A program made the translations under genes and the position numbers. Under the pieces are notes generated by a model that was given only the letters and a program-made list of their open reading frames with translations, made no database searches and was not told where the DNA came from. From Ralstonia pickettii (GTDB taxonomy: Bacteria; Pseudomonadota; Gammaproteobacteria; Burkholderiales; Burkholderiaceae), in NCBI RefSeq assembly GCF_001699815.1, contig NZ_MCGB01000057.1, forward strand, positions 539,837 through 603,836: a DNA stretch of 64,000 bases, written 5' to 3'. Positions 29,314-41,841 of this stretch are shown here, one piece after another; within the stretch, counting starts at the first letter, position 1, and each line of letters begins with the position of its first letter.

Positions 29314-30750
29314 ATGCATGCCCAGCACTTCATCGCCAACCGTCTGATGTCGCCCGATTCGGGGCTGCGCATCAAGGTGTTCGATCCGTCCGACGGCCAA
29401 TCCTTTGCCGAGATTGCGCGCGGCAACGCCACCGACATCAACGTGGCAGTGCATGCCGCGCGGCGGGCGTTCGAAGGCGTGTGGGGTCAACTGGCGCCGG
29501 CCGAGCGCGGCCGTGTGCTGATGCGCGTAGCCCTGCGCCTGGCCGATCACGAGGAAGAACTCGCCCGCCTGGAAGCCCGCGACACCGGCAAGCCCATGCG
29601 CCAGGCGCGCGCCGATGCCCGCGCCGTCGCCCGCTACTTCGAGTTCTACGCCGGCGCCGCCGACAAGCTCCACGGGCAGACCATCCCCTACCCGGCCGAT
29701 ACCACCGTGCTGACCGTGCGCGAGCCGCATGGCGTGACCGCGCACATCATCCCGTGGAATTACCCGATGCAGATCTTCGGGCGCAGCGTGGGCGCCGCAT
29801 TGGCGGCCGGCAACGCGTGCGTGGTCAAGCCGGCGGAAGACGCGTGCCTGTCGGTCCTGCGCGTGGCGGAGCTGGCCGCCGAGGCCGGCCTGCCCGATGG
29901 CGCACTCAACATCGTGACCGGCTATGGCCACGAAGCCGGCGCGGCTCTGGCGGCGCACCCCGGGATCAACCATGTGTCGTTCACGGGGTCGCCGGAAACG
30001 GGCAAGGCCATTGTGCGAGCGGCCGCCGAAAACCACGTGCCCGTCACGCTGGAACTGGGCGGCAAATCTCCGCAGATCGTGTTTGCCGATGCCGATCTGG
30101 AAGCGGCCATTCCGGCCGTGGTGAACGGCATCATCCAGAACGCCGGCCAGACCTGCTCTGCAGGCAGCCGCGTACTGATCGAGCGCAGCATCTACGAGGC
30201 AATGCTGGACCGGCTCGCCATGGTGTTCGAATCGATCAGGGTCGGCCCGTCGTCGCTGGATCTGGATTGCGGCCCGCTCATCAACCCCAAGCAGCAGCAG
30301 CGCGTGTGGGATTTCGTCTCGGATGCGCAGCACGCCAACATTCCGGTGATGGCGCAGGGCCAGGTGGTGCCTGAGGCGCCCGAGACCGGCTATTACCAGG
30401 CGCCAATGCTGCTGCGGGATGTACCCCACACGCACCGCCTCGCCCAGCAGGAAGTGTTCGGTCCGCTGCTGGCCGCCATGCCGTTCGACACCGAAGCCGA
30501 AGCGCTGGCCCTGGCCAACGGCACACCGTACGGCCTGGTGGCCGGCGTATGGACAAACGACGGTGGCCGCCAGATGCGCCTTGCGCGCAAGCTCAGGGCC
30601 GGCCAGGTCTTCATCAACAATTACGGCGCGGGCGGCGGCGTTGAACTGCCCTTCGGCGGAACGGGCCACTCGGGGCACGGGCGCGAAAAGGGCTTCGAAG
30701 CGCTCTACGGCTTTACCACGCTCAAGACCATCGCCATCCGCCACGGCTAA
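29314..30750 (+). CDS. NAD(P)-dependent aldehyde dehydrogenase
   Basis: This 478-residue aldehyde dehydrogenase superfamily enzyme oxidises an aldehyde to the acid. The cofactor-site block is IIPWNYPMQIFGRSVGAALAAG (about 145-165). The general base Glu247 lies in LELGGKSPQ and the catalytic Cys281 in NAGQTCSAG, with the C-terminal EVFGPLLA block and PFGGTGHSGHGREKGFEAL. ATG at 29314 follows an AGGAA ribosome site; the in-frame start at 29272 would add 14 unlike residues. It is followed after 40 bases by an SDR gene and then an MFS carrier, which suggests uptake and stepwise oxidation of one carbon source. The substrate is not determined. Confidence 0.93.
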   Translation: MHAQHFIANRLMSPDSGLRIKVFDPSDGQSFAEIARGNATDINVAVHAARRAFEGVWGQLAPAERGRVLMRVALRLADHEEELARLEARDTGKPMRQARADARAVARYFEFYAGAADKLHGQTIPYPADTTVLTVREPHGVTAHIIPWNYPMQIFGRSVGAALAAGNACVVKPAEDACLSVLRVAELAAEAGLPDGALNIVTGYGHEAGAALAAHPGINHVSFTGSPETGKAIVRAAAENHVPVTLELGGKSPQIVFADADLEAAIPAVVNGIIQNAGQTCSAGSRVLIERSIYEAMLDRLAMVFESIRVGPSSLDLDCGPLINPKQQQRVWDFVSDAQHANIPVMAQGQVVPEAPETGYYQAPMLLRDVPHTHRLAQQEVFGPLLAAMPFDTEAEALALANGTPYGLVAGVWTNDGGRQMRLARKLRAGQVFINNYGAGGGVELPFGGTGHSGHGREKGFEALYGFTTLKTIAIRHG

Positions 30751-30790
30751 GGCACAACGCAACATTCCACCCACAACACGAGGAGACACC

Positions 30791-31549
30791 ATGCGGCTTG
30801 CCGGCAAGATTGCCATCGTCACGGGCGCGGGTTCAGGCTTTGGCGAGGGTATCGCCAACACCTTTGCCCGCGAAGGCGCACGCGTCGTCGTCAACGACTT
30901 GAATGCGGAGGCCGGTGAGCGTGTAGCCAGCGCCATTCGCGTGGCCGGCGGCGATGCGCATTTCGTGCAGGCTGACGTCTCCAATGGCGATTCCGTCGCC
31001 AAGCTGCTGGGCGCCACGCTGGCGCGCTATGGCGATCTGCACATCGTCGTGAACAATGCCGGCACCACGCATAAGAACAAGCCGTTGCTGCAGATCACCG
31101 AAGACGAGTTCGACCGCGTGATGGCTGTCAACGTGAAGAGCATTTACTGGACGGCACATCACATCGTCCCGCACTTCCGGGAGCGCGGCGGCGGCGTGTT
31201 CGTCAATGTGGCGTCCACCGCTGGCATCCGGCCGCGGCCCGGGCTCGTCTGGTACAACGCCAGCAAGGGCGCCGTCATCACAGCCAGCAAGGCGATGGCG
31301 GCCGAGCTGGGCCCCGACAAGATCCGCGTGAACTGCGTGAACCCGGTAATGGGTGCCACGGGCCTCATTGAGCAGTTCATGGGCGTACCCGACACCCCCG
31401 AGAACCGCGCGCGCTTCCTGGCGACGATCCCGATGGGGCGGCTCTCCACGCCGCAGGATGTGGCCAACGCATGCCTGTACTTGGCGTCGGACGAAGCCGA
31501 GTTCATTACCGGCGCGTGCCTGGAGGTGGACGGCGGGCGCTGCGTATAA
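30791..31549 (+). CDS. Short-chain dehydrogenase/reductase (SDR)
   Basis: This 252-residue classical SDR oxidoreductase has the cofactor motif TGAGSGFG (11-18) and VNNAG (87-91). The catalytic residues are Ser142, Tyr155 and Lys159 (YNASK). Asp36 after the second strand favours NAD over NADP. The C-terminal YLASDEAEFITGACLEVDGG is typical. An AGGAGA site sits directly before ATG 30791. It lies in the same run as the aldehyde dehydrogenase and the MFS carrier and probably acts on an alcohol or hydroxy acid of the same pathway. Confidence 0.93.
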   Translation: MRLAGKIAIVTGAGSGFGEGIANTFAREGARVVVNDLNAEAGERVASAIRVAGGDAHFVQADVSNGDSVAKLLGATLARYGDLHIVVNNAGTTHKNKPLLQITEDEFDRVMAVNVKSIYWTAHHIVPHFRERGGGVFVNVASTAGIRPRPGLVWYNASKGAVITASKAMAAELGPDKIRVNCVNPVMGATGLIEQFMGVPDTPENRARFLATIPMGRLSTPQDVANACLYLASDEAEFITGACLEVDGGRCV

Positions 31550-31671
31550 ACCCTGCCGGCGGGCGTCTTGGCGCGCCCGTCCGAGAAGCGCAGAATGCTG
31601 TGGCGGTTTTCCAGGCCGAGGTAGGTAACGAGGAGCACTCGGCCTGAACTCACAATAACTCTGGAGACCCG

Positions 31672-33006
31672 ATGGCCACCACCACCCCACCCACCTCACC
31701 GGTCGGCGGCGCAGGCACGCTGCCACCCCAGTCCGCAAGTGCATTTGAAGAAGCCACCTACCGCAAAGTGACGTGGCGCCTGGTTCCGTTCCTGCTGCTG
31801 TGCTACGTGGTCGCGTATCTCGATCGCGTCAACGTGGGCTTTGCCAAGCTGCAGATGCTCAACGACCTCAAGTTCAGCGAGACCATCTACGGGCTCGGCG
31901 CCGGCATCTTCTTCATCGGTTACTTCCTCTTTGAAGTGCCGAGCAACGTGATCCTGCACCGCGTGGGCGCACGCATCTGGATCGCGCGGATCATGATCTC
32001 GTGGGGCATCATCTCGGCGGCCATGATGTTCGTGACCACGCCGGCCATGTTCTACGTGATGCGCTTCCTGCTGGGGCTGGCAGAAGCCGGCTTCTTCCCG
32101 GGGATCATCCTGTACCTCACGTATTGGTATCCGGCGCAGCGGCGCGGGCGCACCACCACCTTCTTCATGACGGCAATTGCGCTGTCGGGCGTGATCGGCG
32201 GCCCCATCTCGGGCTGGGCGATGAAGGCGTTTGCCGGCGTCTACGGCCTGGCCGGCTGGCAGTGGATGTTCCTGATCGAAGGCATTCCGTCGATCATCGT
32301 CGGCATCGTCGTGCTGGCGTATCTGGACGACCGCATCAGCCACGCGAAGTGGCTGACTGACGAAGAGAAGGCGCTGCTCGCGCGCAACATCGCCGCGGAA
32401 GACGCCGAGAAGGAAGACCCGCCCATCCGCACCGTCATGGCCAGCCCGCGCGTATGGCTGATGAGCCTGATCTACTTCACCTTCGTGATGGGCCTGTATG
32501 GCGTGAGCTTCTGGCTGCCGACGCTGATCAAGCAGACCGGCGTGGCCGATCCGTTCTCGGTCGGCCTGCTGACGGCGATTCCGTACGGCGCAGCAGTCGT
32601 CGCGATGGTCCTGGTGGCACGCAGCGCCGATCGCCTGCGCGAGCGCCGCTGGCACATCGCGATTCCCGCAGTGGTGGGCGCGGTCGGGCTCGTACTGTCA
32701 GCCGTCTGGCACACCGACACCATGCTGGCCATGGCCGCACTCACGCTCGGCACCATGGGCATCCTGACCACGTTACCGCTGTTCTGGAGCCTGCCGACTG
32801 CGTTCCTGGCCGGCACCGGTGCCGCCGCCGGCATTGCGCTCATCAATTCGCTGGGCAACCTCGCGGGCTTCCTGAGCCCCTACGCCGTCGGCTGGCTGAA
32901 AGACGCCACGCAGAGCACCGATTCGGGCATGTACATGCTGGCCACGTCGATGGTGCTGGGTGCGATCCTCACGCTTTCCGTACCAGCACGGATGGTGAAC
33001 AAATAG
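31672..33006 (+). CDS. MFS transporter, anion:cation symporter type
   Basis: This 444-residue major facilitator protein has 12 predicted helices. The motif after helix 1 (CYVVAYLDRVNVGFAKLQM), the helix 2-3 region FFIGYFLFEVPSNVILHRVGAR, RFLLGLAEAGFFPGIILYLTYW and the central cytoplasmic loop (DDRISHAKWLTDEEKALLARN) are those of the ACS family. Carriers of that family bring in organic acids such as tartrate, phthalate, glucarate or 4-hydroxyphenylacetate. It follows the SDR gene by 122 bases. The pairing with two dehydrogenases supports import of an organic acid or sugar acid; the exact substrate is unknown. Confidence 0.92.
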   Translation: MATTTPPTSPVGGAGTLPPQSASAFEEATYRKVTWRLVPFLLLCYVVAYLDRVNVGFAKLQMLNDLKFSETIYGLGAGIFFIGYFLFEVPSNVILHRVGARIWIARIMISWGIISAAMMFVTTPAMFYVMRFLLGLAEAGFFPGIILYLTYWYPAQRRGRTTTFFMTAIALSGVIGGPISGWAMKAFAGVYGLAGWQWMFLIEGIPSIIVGIVVLAYLDDRISHAKWLTDEEKALLARNIAAEDAEKEDPPIRTVMASPRVWLMSLIYFTFVMGLYGVSFWLPTLIKQTGVADPFSVGLLTAIPYGAAVVAMVLVARSADRLRERRWHIAIPAVVGAVGLVLSAVWHTDTMLAMAALTLGTMGILTTLPLFWSLPTAFLAGTGAAAGIALINSLGNLAGFLSPYAVGWLKDATQSTDSGMYMLATSMVLGAILTLSVPARMVNK

Positions 33007-33021
33007 GCGCCGTCACCAGCA

Positions 33022-33056
33022 AGAAAAAAGGCCGGGATGATCCCGGTCTTTTCTCA
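33022..33056. terminator. Bidirectional terminator between the MFS gene and hemY
   Basis: GGCCGGGA and TCCCGGTC form an eight-pair stem with a short loop, flanked by AAAAAA on the left and TTTTCT on the right. It can end both the plus-strand MFS transcript and the minus-strand heme operon. Confidence 0.75.
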
Positions 33057-34247
33057 TTTCACGGCAAGCAATGCGCTTTGCCGATAGTGGCGCTGGGCGT
33101 CTTCCATGCGCTCCGTCTGCTCGAACATCTGTGCAAGCGCCAGATGCGCATGGGCGCGCAGGCTGCCGGAGTGATCGGCATCGGCATATTTCAGTGCCGA
33201 CTCCAGGTTCGACTGCGCCTTGCCCCAGAGCTGCTCCTTGAAGCACAGCATGCCAAGCGTGTAGAACAGTTCGGCATCCACCGGATGCTGGGCGAGCCAT
33301 TTCTCTGCTTGCTGGATCAGCGGCAGCGCCTTGCCCGGCACTGCGCAATCGGCATAGCGGCGGATCAGGCGGCCATCCCAATGGGTCTTCAGGCCCTCTT
33401 CGACGATGCGCTTGGCATCATCGGTGCGACCGAGTTGCGCGAAGTACAGCGCCGCCTGCGAAGCGATGCGCGGCGAACGGCGTTCTTCCGTGGTCAACTC
33501 GCGCCAGAAGCCGTTCAGGGCATCGGCATCGTGGCGGCGCTCGGCCAGCAGCGTTTCACAGGCCATCTGCTTGAGTCGTGCGGCCAGCACGGAATGGATG
33601 GCGTTGCGCTTTTCCAGTGCACGCGTCAGGCGCAGCACCTCGCTCCAGTTCTTCAGATGCTGGTGAGCACGCAAGGCAATGCGTTGCGCCTGAATCTGCC
33701 GCGCCCCCTGCGATTGCAGTTGCGCGATCTTCTCGAGCGCGCCTTCCGCATCGCGAGCGTCAACCAGCAGTTCGGCCATCGACACAAGCTTCGCCTGCTC
33801 ACGATCGGGCGAGGACACTTCGGCCATCCACGCGTCGCGGCGCTCGGTCTCCTGCATGCGGTGCGCGGCACGGGCACCGATCAGCGCGGCCGTCTCGCGC
33901 TGAGGCTCCCACGCCTGGGCTTCTCGCGCCTGGCGCTCCGCATGGCCGAAGCGGCCGGCAAACAGGCTTTCCATTGCTTCACGCAGCGCCGCCGATGCCT
34001 TCAGGATGCGGTTGCGCTCGCGATACGCCGCTGCACGCGCCGGCATACCCGCCACATGGTGGAAAAGGCGCATCACGAGATGCAGCACCACGAACGTCGC
34101 CAGCAGCGCAGCCAGCACGAAGTTGAGCGACATCTCCACCCGGTACGGCGGGTAGAACAGCACGACGTTGCTCAGATTGAGTTCGGTAAACAGCGCCAGC
34201 CCCACGGCGGCGGCAAACAGGAGCGCGACCCAGAATACCCAGCGCAT
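33054..34247 (-). CDS. hemY: Heme biosynthesis protein HemY
   Basis: This inner-membrane protein is encoded with the heme genes in beta- and gammaproteobacteria; its exact role in late porphyrin steps is unresolved. The 397-residue chain has two N-terminal transmembrane helices (about 4-22 and 40-60). A long helical TPR-like region follows (AALIGARAAHRMQETERRDAWM and ALEKIAQLQSQ), ending with TPR units ELFYTLGMLCFKEQLWGKAQ and HLALAQMFEQTERMEDAQRHY. The ATG at 34247 has an AAGGAG site five to six bases upstream; an in-frame GTG at 34253 overlaps that site and is less likely. It is the last gene of hemC-hemDX-hemY. Confidence 0.93.
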   Translation of the reverse strand: MRWVFWVALLFAAAVGLALFTELNLSNVVLFYPPYRVEMSLNFVLAALLATFVVLHLVMRLFHHVAGMPARAAAYRERNRILKASAALREAMESLFAGRFGHAERQAREAQAWEPQRETAALIGARAAHRMQETERRDAWMAEVSSPDREQAKLVSMAELLVDARDAEGALEKIAQLQSQGARQIQAQRIALRAHQHLKNWSEVLRLTRALEKRNAIHSVLAARLKQMACETLLAERRHDADALNGFWRELTTEERRSPRIASQAALYFAQLGRTDDAKRIVEEGLKTHWDGRLIRRYADCAVPGKALPLIQQAEKWLAQHPVDAELFYTLGMLCFKEQLWGKAQSNLESALKYADADHSGSLRAHAHLALAQMFEQTERMEDAQRHYRQSALLAVK

Positions 34248-34249
34248 GC

Positions 34250-36358
34250 TCACTCCTTGCCCGAACCGCGCACGGCGGCAAGGCTGTCAGCTAGCGTTGG
34301 AACCTGCAGCGTGCCAACCGTCGCGCGCGCCTGCGACAGTTGATTCTGCACTGTGGTCACGCGCGAAGACTGCGTATCAAAGTAGCGCGCGAGCAGCGTA
34401 TCAGCGCGCCCCAGATCGGCGCGGAACACGGCTTCATTGCGCGAGAGCAACGCCAGGCGCGCATTCATCAGGCGCAGCTTGAGGTTTTCGCGCAGGAACC
34501 ACGCTTGGTCGGAAGACAGCAGCAGTGCCTCGGTCTGATCGACGCGGCGCACCTGTACGATCTGGCCGAGTTCGCCGCGCACGTCGTTCCACAGGCGGCC
34601 CCACCAAGCGCGCACGCCTGCCGACCATCCGGCGTTTGGCGGCGTCGAGGCAACGGGCGCCGACGCAGCGTGTGCCTTGGCATTCTTCGAGGGTTTCGCC
34701 ACAGTATGCGGCGCCTGCGCAGCCTGTTCCGCCTCCAGCGGCTGGGCCGACGAGACGAGCGGCAGCGTATCGACCGCGTTGATGGCGTCATCCAACCGCA
34801 GCGCAGCACCGGCCAGATCAAACGACGGCATCGCCTTGAGCTTGGCCATGTCGCGCGATACCGCCCGACGCACGGCGTTGAACTGCGGCTTGTCGAGCGT
34901 GGCCAGGCGCGCGTCGATCGTTTGCAGCGCAGCCAATGCACCCGCGACGTTGCCGGTCAGTTGCAGTTGTTCAGCGGTCACTTCCAGCGAACGCTGGATC
35001 TCGGCGCGCTGCCAGTCATCGCGGTTGCGCAGGAGGTCTTGATTGGCCTGCTCCAGCGCTGCCTGGCGATCGCGCGTTTCAGCGGTGCGGGCATCCAGCG
35101 CGCCAAACTTCTGCTGCAGCTGGGAAACCGAATCCTGATCGGCCCGCGAGAGCACGCGCATCTCCTGCGCCAGCGCCTCATTCGTTTGGGCGCGCTGACG
35201 GATCTCGCGTGCAAGGCGTTCGTTGCGCACCTGTAGCGCGGCCACTGCCGCCACGACCGCGACCAGCGCCACCCAGATGAGCCAACCGCCACGGCGCGGC
35301 GCATGGTTGACCGTCATGGTGGGCGCAAACGCAGCCGGCGGAGCAGCAGGCGCAGGACTCGGCTTGACGGCTGCGGGCGCTGGCGTTGAAGCGGGAGCGG
35401 ACGAGGGAACGGGAGTCTGCGTCACAGTGGAAGAAGAAGTAGACGGGTTTGAATCATCCGGCACCGTTGCTGGGGCATGCTCGGGAGCCCATATCGGCCC
35501 GGCCCAGGCGAGCACGCTGGCGAGGAGCCGGTCGTCGCCGGCGCCGGTCAGCGTCACATCGCGGAAACCCAGCGATTCGGCCTGTTCGACGATGCGGGCG
35601 TGCGAAGCAAAGCATGGCGCGCCGTGCAGCGTATCGAGATCAGCGGGCGACAGATTGGCGCGGGCCAGCTCATCAAGATTGCGGACGGCCTCGGAGCTGG
35701 TGAGCGTCCAGGCGTGGCGGGACGAAAGCACGGCACGCAACGCAAGCCACGCAGCGGCATCGGGCACCGGTACGCTGCGGCGATAGGCTTCCGCCGTACG
35801 GACCGATGCACCGGCTTCGCGCAGCTGATCGGCCAGCCACTCACGGCCACCGTTGCCGCGCACGATCAGCACTTCACGGCCGCTCAGCGAGGGCACATCC
35901 AGCCGCGCGTAGAGCGCCTCGGAATCCTGGCGGGCGTCGTCGGCATGCGTGTCGGGCTTGATCACACGGTGCGCGGGCGGCGCGACCCCGTGCGTGGCAA
36001 GCGCCTGTGCGCTCGCGGGCCCCACTACTGCCACCGGTACTTCCTGCGGCCAGCGGAAGCCTTCCGGCATGGCGGAAAATGCCTGCTGCACGGCGTTGGG
36101 GCTGACGAACACGACCAGCGCATAGCGCGACGGATCGCCCAGCGCGGCACGCAAGTCGTCGAGATTGGGCGTCGGCGCAATGTCGAGCAGCGGAAACTGG
36201 TGCGTGCGCAGGCCGTGGCGCTCAAGCGCCGCCACCAGCATGGGCGCCTGTGCGCGCGGACGCGTGACCACCACCACGGGCGGGGTTGCCGATTGAACAG
36301 GCGGCGTGCTGGAAGCGGGCGACGATGGTGACAAGCGCGGTGGCAAGTGGTCGTCCAT
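34250..36358 (-). CDS. hemDX: Fused uroporphyrinogen-III synthase / HemX protein
   Basis: This 702-residue fusion has two parts. Residues about 25-290 form uroporphyrinogen-III synthase (VVVVTRPRAQAPMLVAALE, ALVVFVSPNAVQQAF, VPVAVVGPASAQALA and TSSEAVRNLDEL), which closes and inverts ring D of hydroxymethylbilane. A Pro/Ala/Ser-rich linker leads to a HemX part with one transmembrane helix (about 362-380, WLIWVALVAVVAAVAAL). A periplasmic coiled-coil and helical domain follows (QQKFGALDARTAETRDRQAA through RADTLLARYFDTQSSRV). The linker makes the fusion plausible as a real gene product. It starts 15 bases after hemC and ends just before hemY. Confidence 0.93.
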   Translation of the reverse strand: MDDHLPPRLSPSSPASSTPPVQSATPPVVVVTRPRAQAPMLVAALERHGLRTHQFPLLDIAPTPNLDDLRAALGDPSRYALVVFVSPNAVQQAFSAMPEGFRWPQEVPVAVVGPASAQALATHGVAPPAHRVIKPDTHADDARQDSEALYARLDVPSLSGREVLIVRGNGGREWLADQLREAGASVRTAEAYRRSVPVPDAAAWLALRAVLSSRHAWTLTSSEAVRNLDELARANLSPADLDTLHGAPCFASHARIVEQAESLGFRDVTLTGAGDDRLLASVLAWAGPIWAPEHAPATVPDDSNPSTSSSTVTQTPVPSSAPASTPAPAAVKPSPAPAAPPAAFAPTMTVNHAPRRGGWLIWVALVAVVAAVAALQVRNERLAREIRQRAQTNEALAQEMRVLSRADQDSVSQLQQKFGALDARTAETRDRQAALEQANQDLLRNRDDWQRAEIQRSLEVTAEQLQLTGNVAGALAALQTIDARLATLDKPQFNAVRRAVSRDMAKLKAMPSFDLAGAALRLDDAINAVDTLPLVSSAQPLEAEQAAQAPHTVAKPSKNAKAHAASAPVASTPPNAGWSAGVRAWWGRLWNDVRGELGQIVQVRRVDQTEALLLSSDQAWFLRENLKLRLMNARLALLSRNEAVFRADLGRADTLLARYFDTQSSRVTTVQNQLSQARATVGTLQVPTLADSLAAVRGSGKE

Positions 36359-36373
36359 GGCGAGCCGTGGGAT

Positions 36374-37390
36374 TCAGGTAGCGGGTGGGGCGTCGGCGCC
36401 CAGCATGGCAAGGATGTCGCGTGCGCCGCCGGCCAGCATCTGCTGGGCGACGCGCACGCCCAGTGCGTCGGCTTCGGCCAGCGTAGATGGCGTGGCTTCG
36501 CCATCCGCGGCGAGTTTGCGGGTGCCGTCCTGCGAAGCAACAAAGGCGCGCAGGCGCAGCGTGCCGCCGTCCGACCACTGCGCGAACGAGGCGAGTGGCA
36601 CCTGGCACGAACCGCCGAGAATGCGCGAAACAGCGCGTTCAGCCGTCACGGCCAGTGCAGTGGGCTCATCGTGCAGGGGCGCGAGGCAGGCTCGCACGTC
36701 TGCGCGATCGGCGCGAATTTCGATGCCGAGCGCACCTTGCCCGGCTGCCGGTAGCGATTCTTCCGGCGCGATGGTCGAGCGAATGCGATCGACCAACCCC
36801 AGCCGCTTGAGCCCCGCAGCGGCCAGGATGATGGCAGCGTAGTCGCCGCGATCGAGCTTGCCGAGGCGCGTATCGAGGTTGCCCCGCAGCGGCTGGATCA
36901 CCAGATGCGGAAACCGAGCCCTCAACGAGGCCTCGCGGCGCAGGCTCGACGTGCCCACCACGGCGCCGGCAGGCAGCGAGGCCAGATCAGCGTAGTCGTT
37001 GGAAATAAAGGCGTCGCGCGGGTCTTCGCGTTCGAGGATGGCCGACAGCGCAAAGCCTTCCGGCAATTCCATCGGCACATCCTTGAGCGAATGTACGGCG
37101 AGATCTGCGCGCCCCTCGGCCAGCGCGACTTCCAGTTCCTTCACGAACAAACCCTTGCCCCCCACCTTCGCGAGGGAGCGGTCGAGAATCTGGTCGCCGC
37201 GCGTGGTCATTCCAAGGATGGACACGTCGCACGCGGGATAGTATTTTTGCAATGCAGCACGCACGTGTTCGGCTTGCCAGAGGGCTAGCCGGCTCTCGCG
37301 CGAGGCAATGACCAGCTTGGTCGGCGCCTGGGCTGCAGGAGTCGTTGCAAGCTGGGATTGACGGGAAGTCGGGCGGGCGTTGGAAGACAT
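36374..37390 (-). CDS. hemC: Hydroxymethylbilane synthase (porphobilinogen deaminase)
   Basis: This enzyme joins four porphobilinogen units to hydroxymethylbilane, the substrate of the following gene's product. The 338-residue protein has an extra Ser/Thr/Gln-rich N-terminus of about 24 residues before [19 protein letters not shown]. Asp104 in HSLKDVP is the expected catalytic residue. Cys262 in [10 protein letters not shown] carries the dipyrromethane cofactor. [18 protein letters not shown] is also intact. It is the first gene of the hemC-hemDX-hemY operon and is divergent from ppc with about 110 bases between the starts. Confidence 0.97.
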   Translation of the reverse strand: MSSNARPTSRQSQLATTPAAQAPTKLVIASRESRLALWQAEHVRAALQKYYPACDVSILGMTTRGDQILDRSLAKVGGKGLFVKELEVALAEGRADLAVHSLKDVPMELPEGFALSAILEREDPRDAFISNDYADLASLPAGAVVGTSSLRREASLRARFPHLVIQPLRGNLDTRLGKLDRGDYAAIILAAAGLKRLGLVDRIRSTIAPEESLPAAGQGALGIEIRADRADVRACLAPLHDEPTALAVTAERAVSRILGGSCQVPLASFAQWSDGGTLRLRAFVASQDGTRKLAADGEATPSTLAEADALGVRVAQQMLAGGARDILAMLGADAPPAT

Positions 37391-37499
37391 GCGGCAATGG
37401 TAGCACGCAGCATTTTCGCGACAGTCCGGCTATCACGTTGAAGTGATACAGAAACGAGGGCCGTTCAGGCACCTTCGAGCACCCAACCTAGGAGACACC

Positions 37500-40505
<3,006 letters not shown>

Positions 40506-41000
40506 TCAGGCAGCCAGCGCGGTGGCGGCCGGGCGACGGCTGATCCACGCCATCGCCATCGCGCCGGCGTATGACAGCGTCATCAGGCCAAACACCATCG
40601 GCGCGGCGTGCGCCAGCCCTGGCACCACCGTGACGACCGCGCCCGCCGCCGCCACGCCCAGCAAACTGCCGGTCTGCCGCGCGGCGTTGAGCAAGCCCGA
40701 CGCCGTGCCGGCCAACTCGCCCGGTGCCGCGGACAAGATGGTCGACGTCATGGGCGCAATCGCCAGCGCGGTACCGCCGCCGTAAGCCACCATCGTCGCG
40801 CTCACCACCCACAGGTGCACGTGCCCCGTCAGCGCAGCCGACGTTGCCAGCAAACCCGCTGCGCCGATCAAAAGGCCGCCGAGCATCATCGCCGGCGTAG
40901 AAAAACGCGCCATCAGCTTGCCCGCGAAGATGTTGCCCGCCGACAGGCTCACCGCCATCGCCAGCATGACGAGGCCGGTCTGCACAAGACCGCGCGCGTG
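40506..41000 (-). pseudogene. MFS transporter C-terminal stump (drug-efflux DHA2-like)
   Basis: The frame encodes the last four to five helices of a 14-helix type MFS carrier: LVQTGLVMLAMAVSLSAGN, AGKLMARFSTPAMMLGGLL, GGGTALAIAPMTSTIL and AGTASGLLNAARQTGSLLGV. The preceding residues are unlike any transporter and run back through a terminator hairpin, so about 300 N-terminal residues are missing. No ribosome site or sensible start is present. It is convergent with ppc, directly after its stop, and is best read as the remains of a deleted gene. Confidence 0.8.
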
Positions 41001-41041
41001 CGTGCCCTGCTCAATTGCATCGTCGAAGCGTTCGACGCGCC

Positions 41042-41082
41042 AAAAAAAACCGCCACACCGTAACGAGCAGCCGGTGTGGCGG
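41042..41082 (-). terminator. Strong terminator of the ferritin-like gene
   Basis: On the minus strand the arms CCGCCACACCG and CGGTGTGGCGG enclose a loop of about ten bases and are followed by TTTTTTTT. It lies 14 bases after the ferritin-like stop codon. Confidence 0.88.
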
Positions 41083-41095
41083 CCCAACAAACCTC

Positions 41096-41701
41096 TTAGC
41101 TGATGAACGCCACCGGCACCGGGTCTTCACCCAGCACCGAGAGCAGCACCGCCCAATGCATCGTCTCGTCGCCCAGGATGCTGGCGGCGGCCTTGGCCAG
41201 GTCGCGCGTGTAGAAACTCGGCATCACCCCCAAGTAGGCCGAGGCAGCGCCCTTCTCCAGCCCGGCGGCAAAACGCAGCACGTCGGCCTGCGTCTTCAAC
41301 TGGCTGACCGGGAAGTTGTATTCCGCCACCTTCTTTTCCATGACGGGCGTGCCGCCCAGCTTGGAGACCGTGCCCGCCAGCACCGATGCATGTGCCTTGT
41401 GGTGGCCCTGGAACTTCACCGCCGTTGCCAGTACGGGCTTTTGCAACAGGCCGCTTTCCGCGCCCACCTGATAGGCGGCGATGGCCTGATACTCGAGCCC
41501 GAGCGCCACGTTCAGGATGTTGACGTCGTCTTTCACGCTGCCCGATTGCGTCTGCGCCCACGCCGGCATCGACTGCCCCAGCGACACCGCCGCCAGCGAG
41601 CCCAGCGCCATCAGCCCCGGAGCGCGCAGCAGCACGCGGCGGCGCGCATCGATGCGCGGGTTCTCCCCTTCGAACAGATCCATCTCTTTGGTCGTATCCA
41701 T
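41096..41701 (-). CDS. Ferritin-like domain protein with Arg-rich export signal
   Basis: This 201-residue protein has an N-terminal region with consecutive arginines (DARRRVLLRAPG), a weakly hydrophobic stretch and a likely cleavage after PAWA, which fits Tat export. The mature part is a four-helix ferritin-like domain. Metal-ligand type Glu and His residues lie in ALGLEYQAIAAYQ, QGHHKAHASVLAG, AAGLEKGAASAYLG and ILGDETMHWAVLL. Proteins of this Ferritin_2/DUF4439-like class are often beside ECF sigma factors and may be stress-induced. The gene is divergent from an ECF sigma and anti-sigma pair, which suggests that the sigma factor controls it. Its own strong terminator follows. Confidence 0.85.
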   Translation of the reverse strand: MDTTKEMDLFEGENPRIDARRRVLLRAPGLMALGSLAAVSLGQSMPAWAQTQSGSVKDDVNILNVALGLEYQAIAAYQVGAESGLLQKPVLATAVKFQGHHKAHASVLAGTVSKLGGTPVMEKKVAEYNFPVSQLKTQADVLRFAAGLEKGAASAYLGVMPSFYTRDLAKAAASILGDETMHWAVLLSVLGEDPVPVAFIS

Positions 41702-41790
41702 CGTCCGTCTCCTTGCATGTGTTGGGAAGAAGCGCGACCCATATACTGCCGAGGTGCGGATCGCAGGCGTTTATCCAGCGCCTGATCGTT

Positions 41791-41818
41791 TGTACGAAGG
41801 GCGTACCCAACTGGATGC
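41791..41818 (-). promoter_or_regulatory. Candidate ECF-sigma promoter for the ferritin-like gene
   Basis: Reading towards the ferritin-like gene, GCATCCA (41818-41812) is followed after 15 bases by CGTACA (41796-41791). The pair resembles the CATCC...CG(T/A)A type recognised by SigK-like ECF factors that work with RskA-type anti-sigma proteins, the kind encoded next door. It would place the transcript start about 80 bases before the start codon. The match is by eye only. Confidence 0.35.
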
Positions 41819-41841
41819 AATAAAACCTCAGCGCCTTTCAC

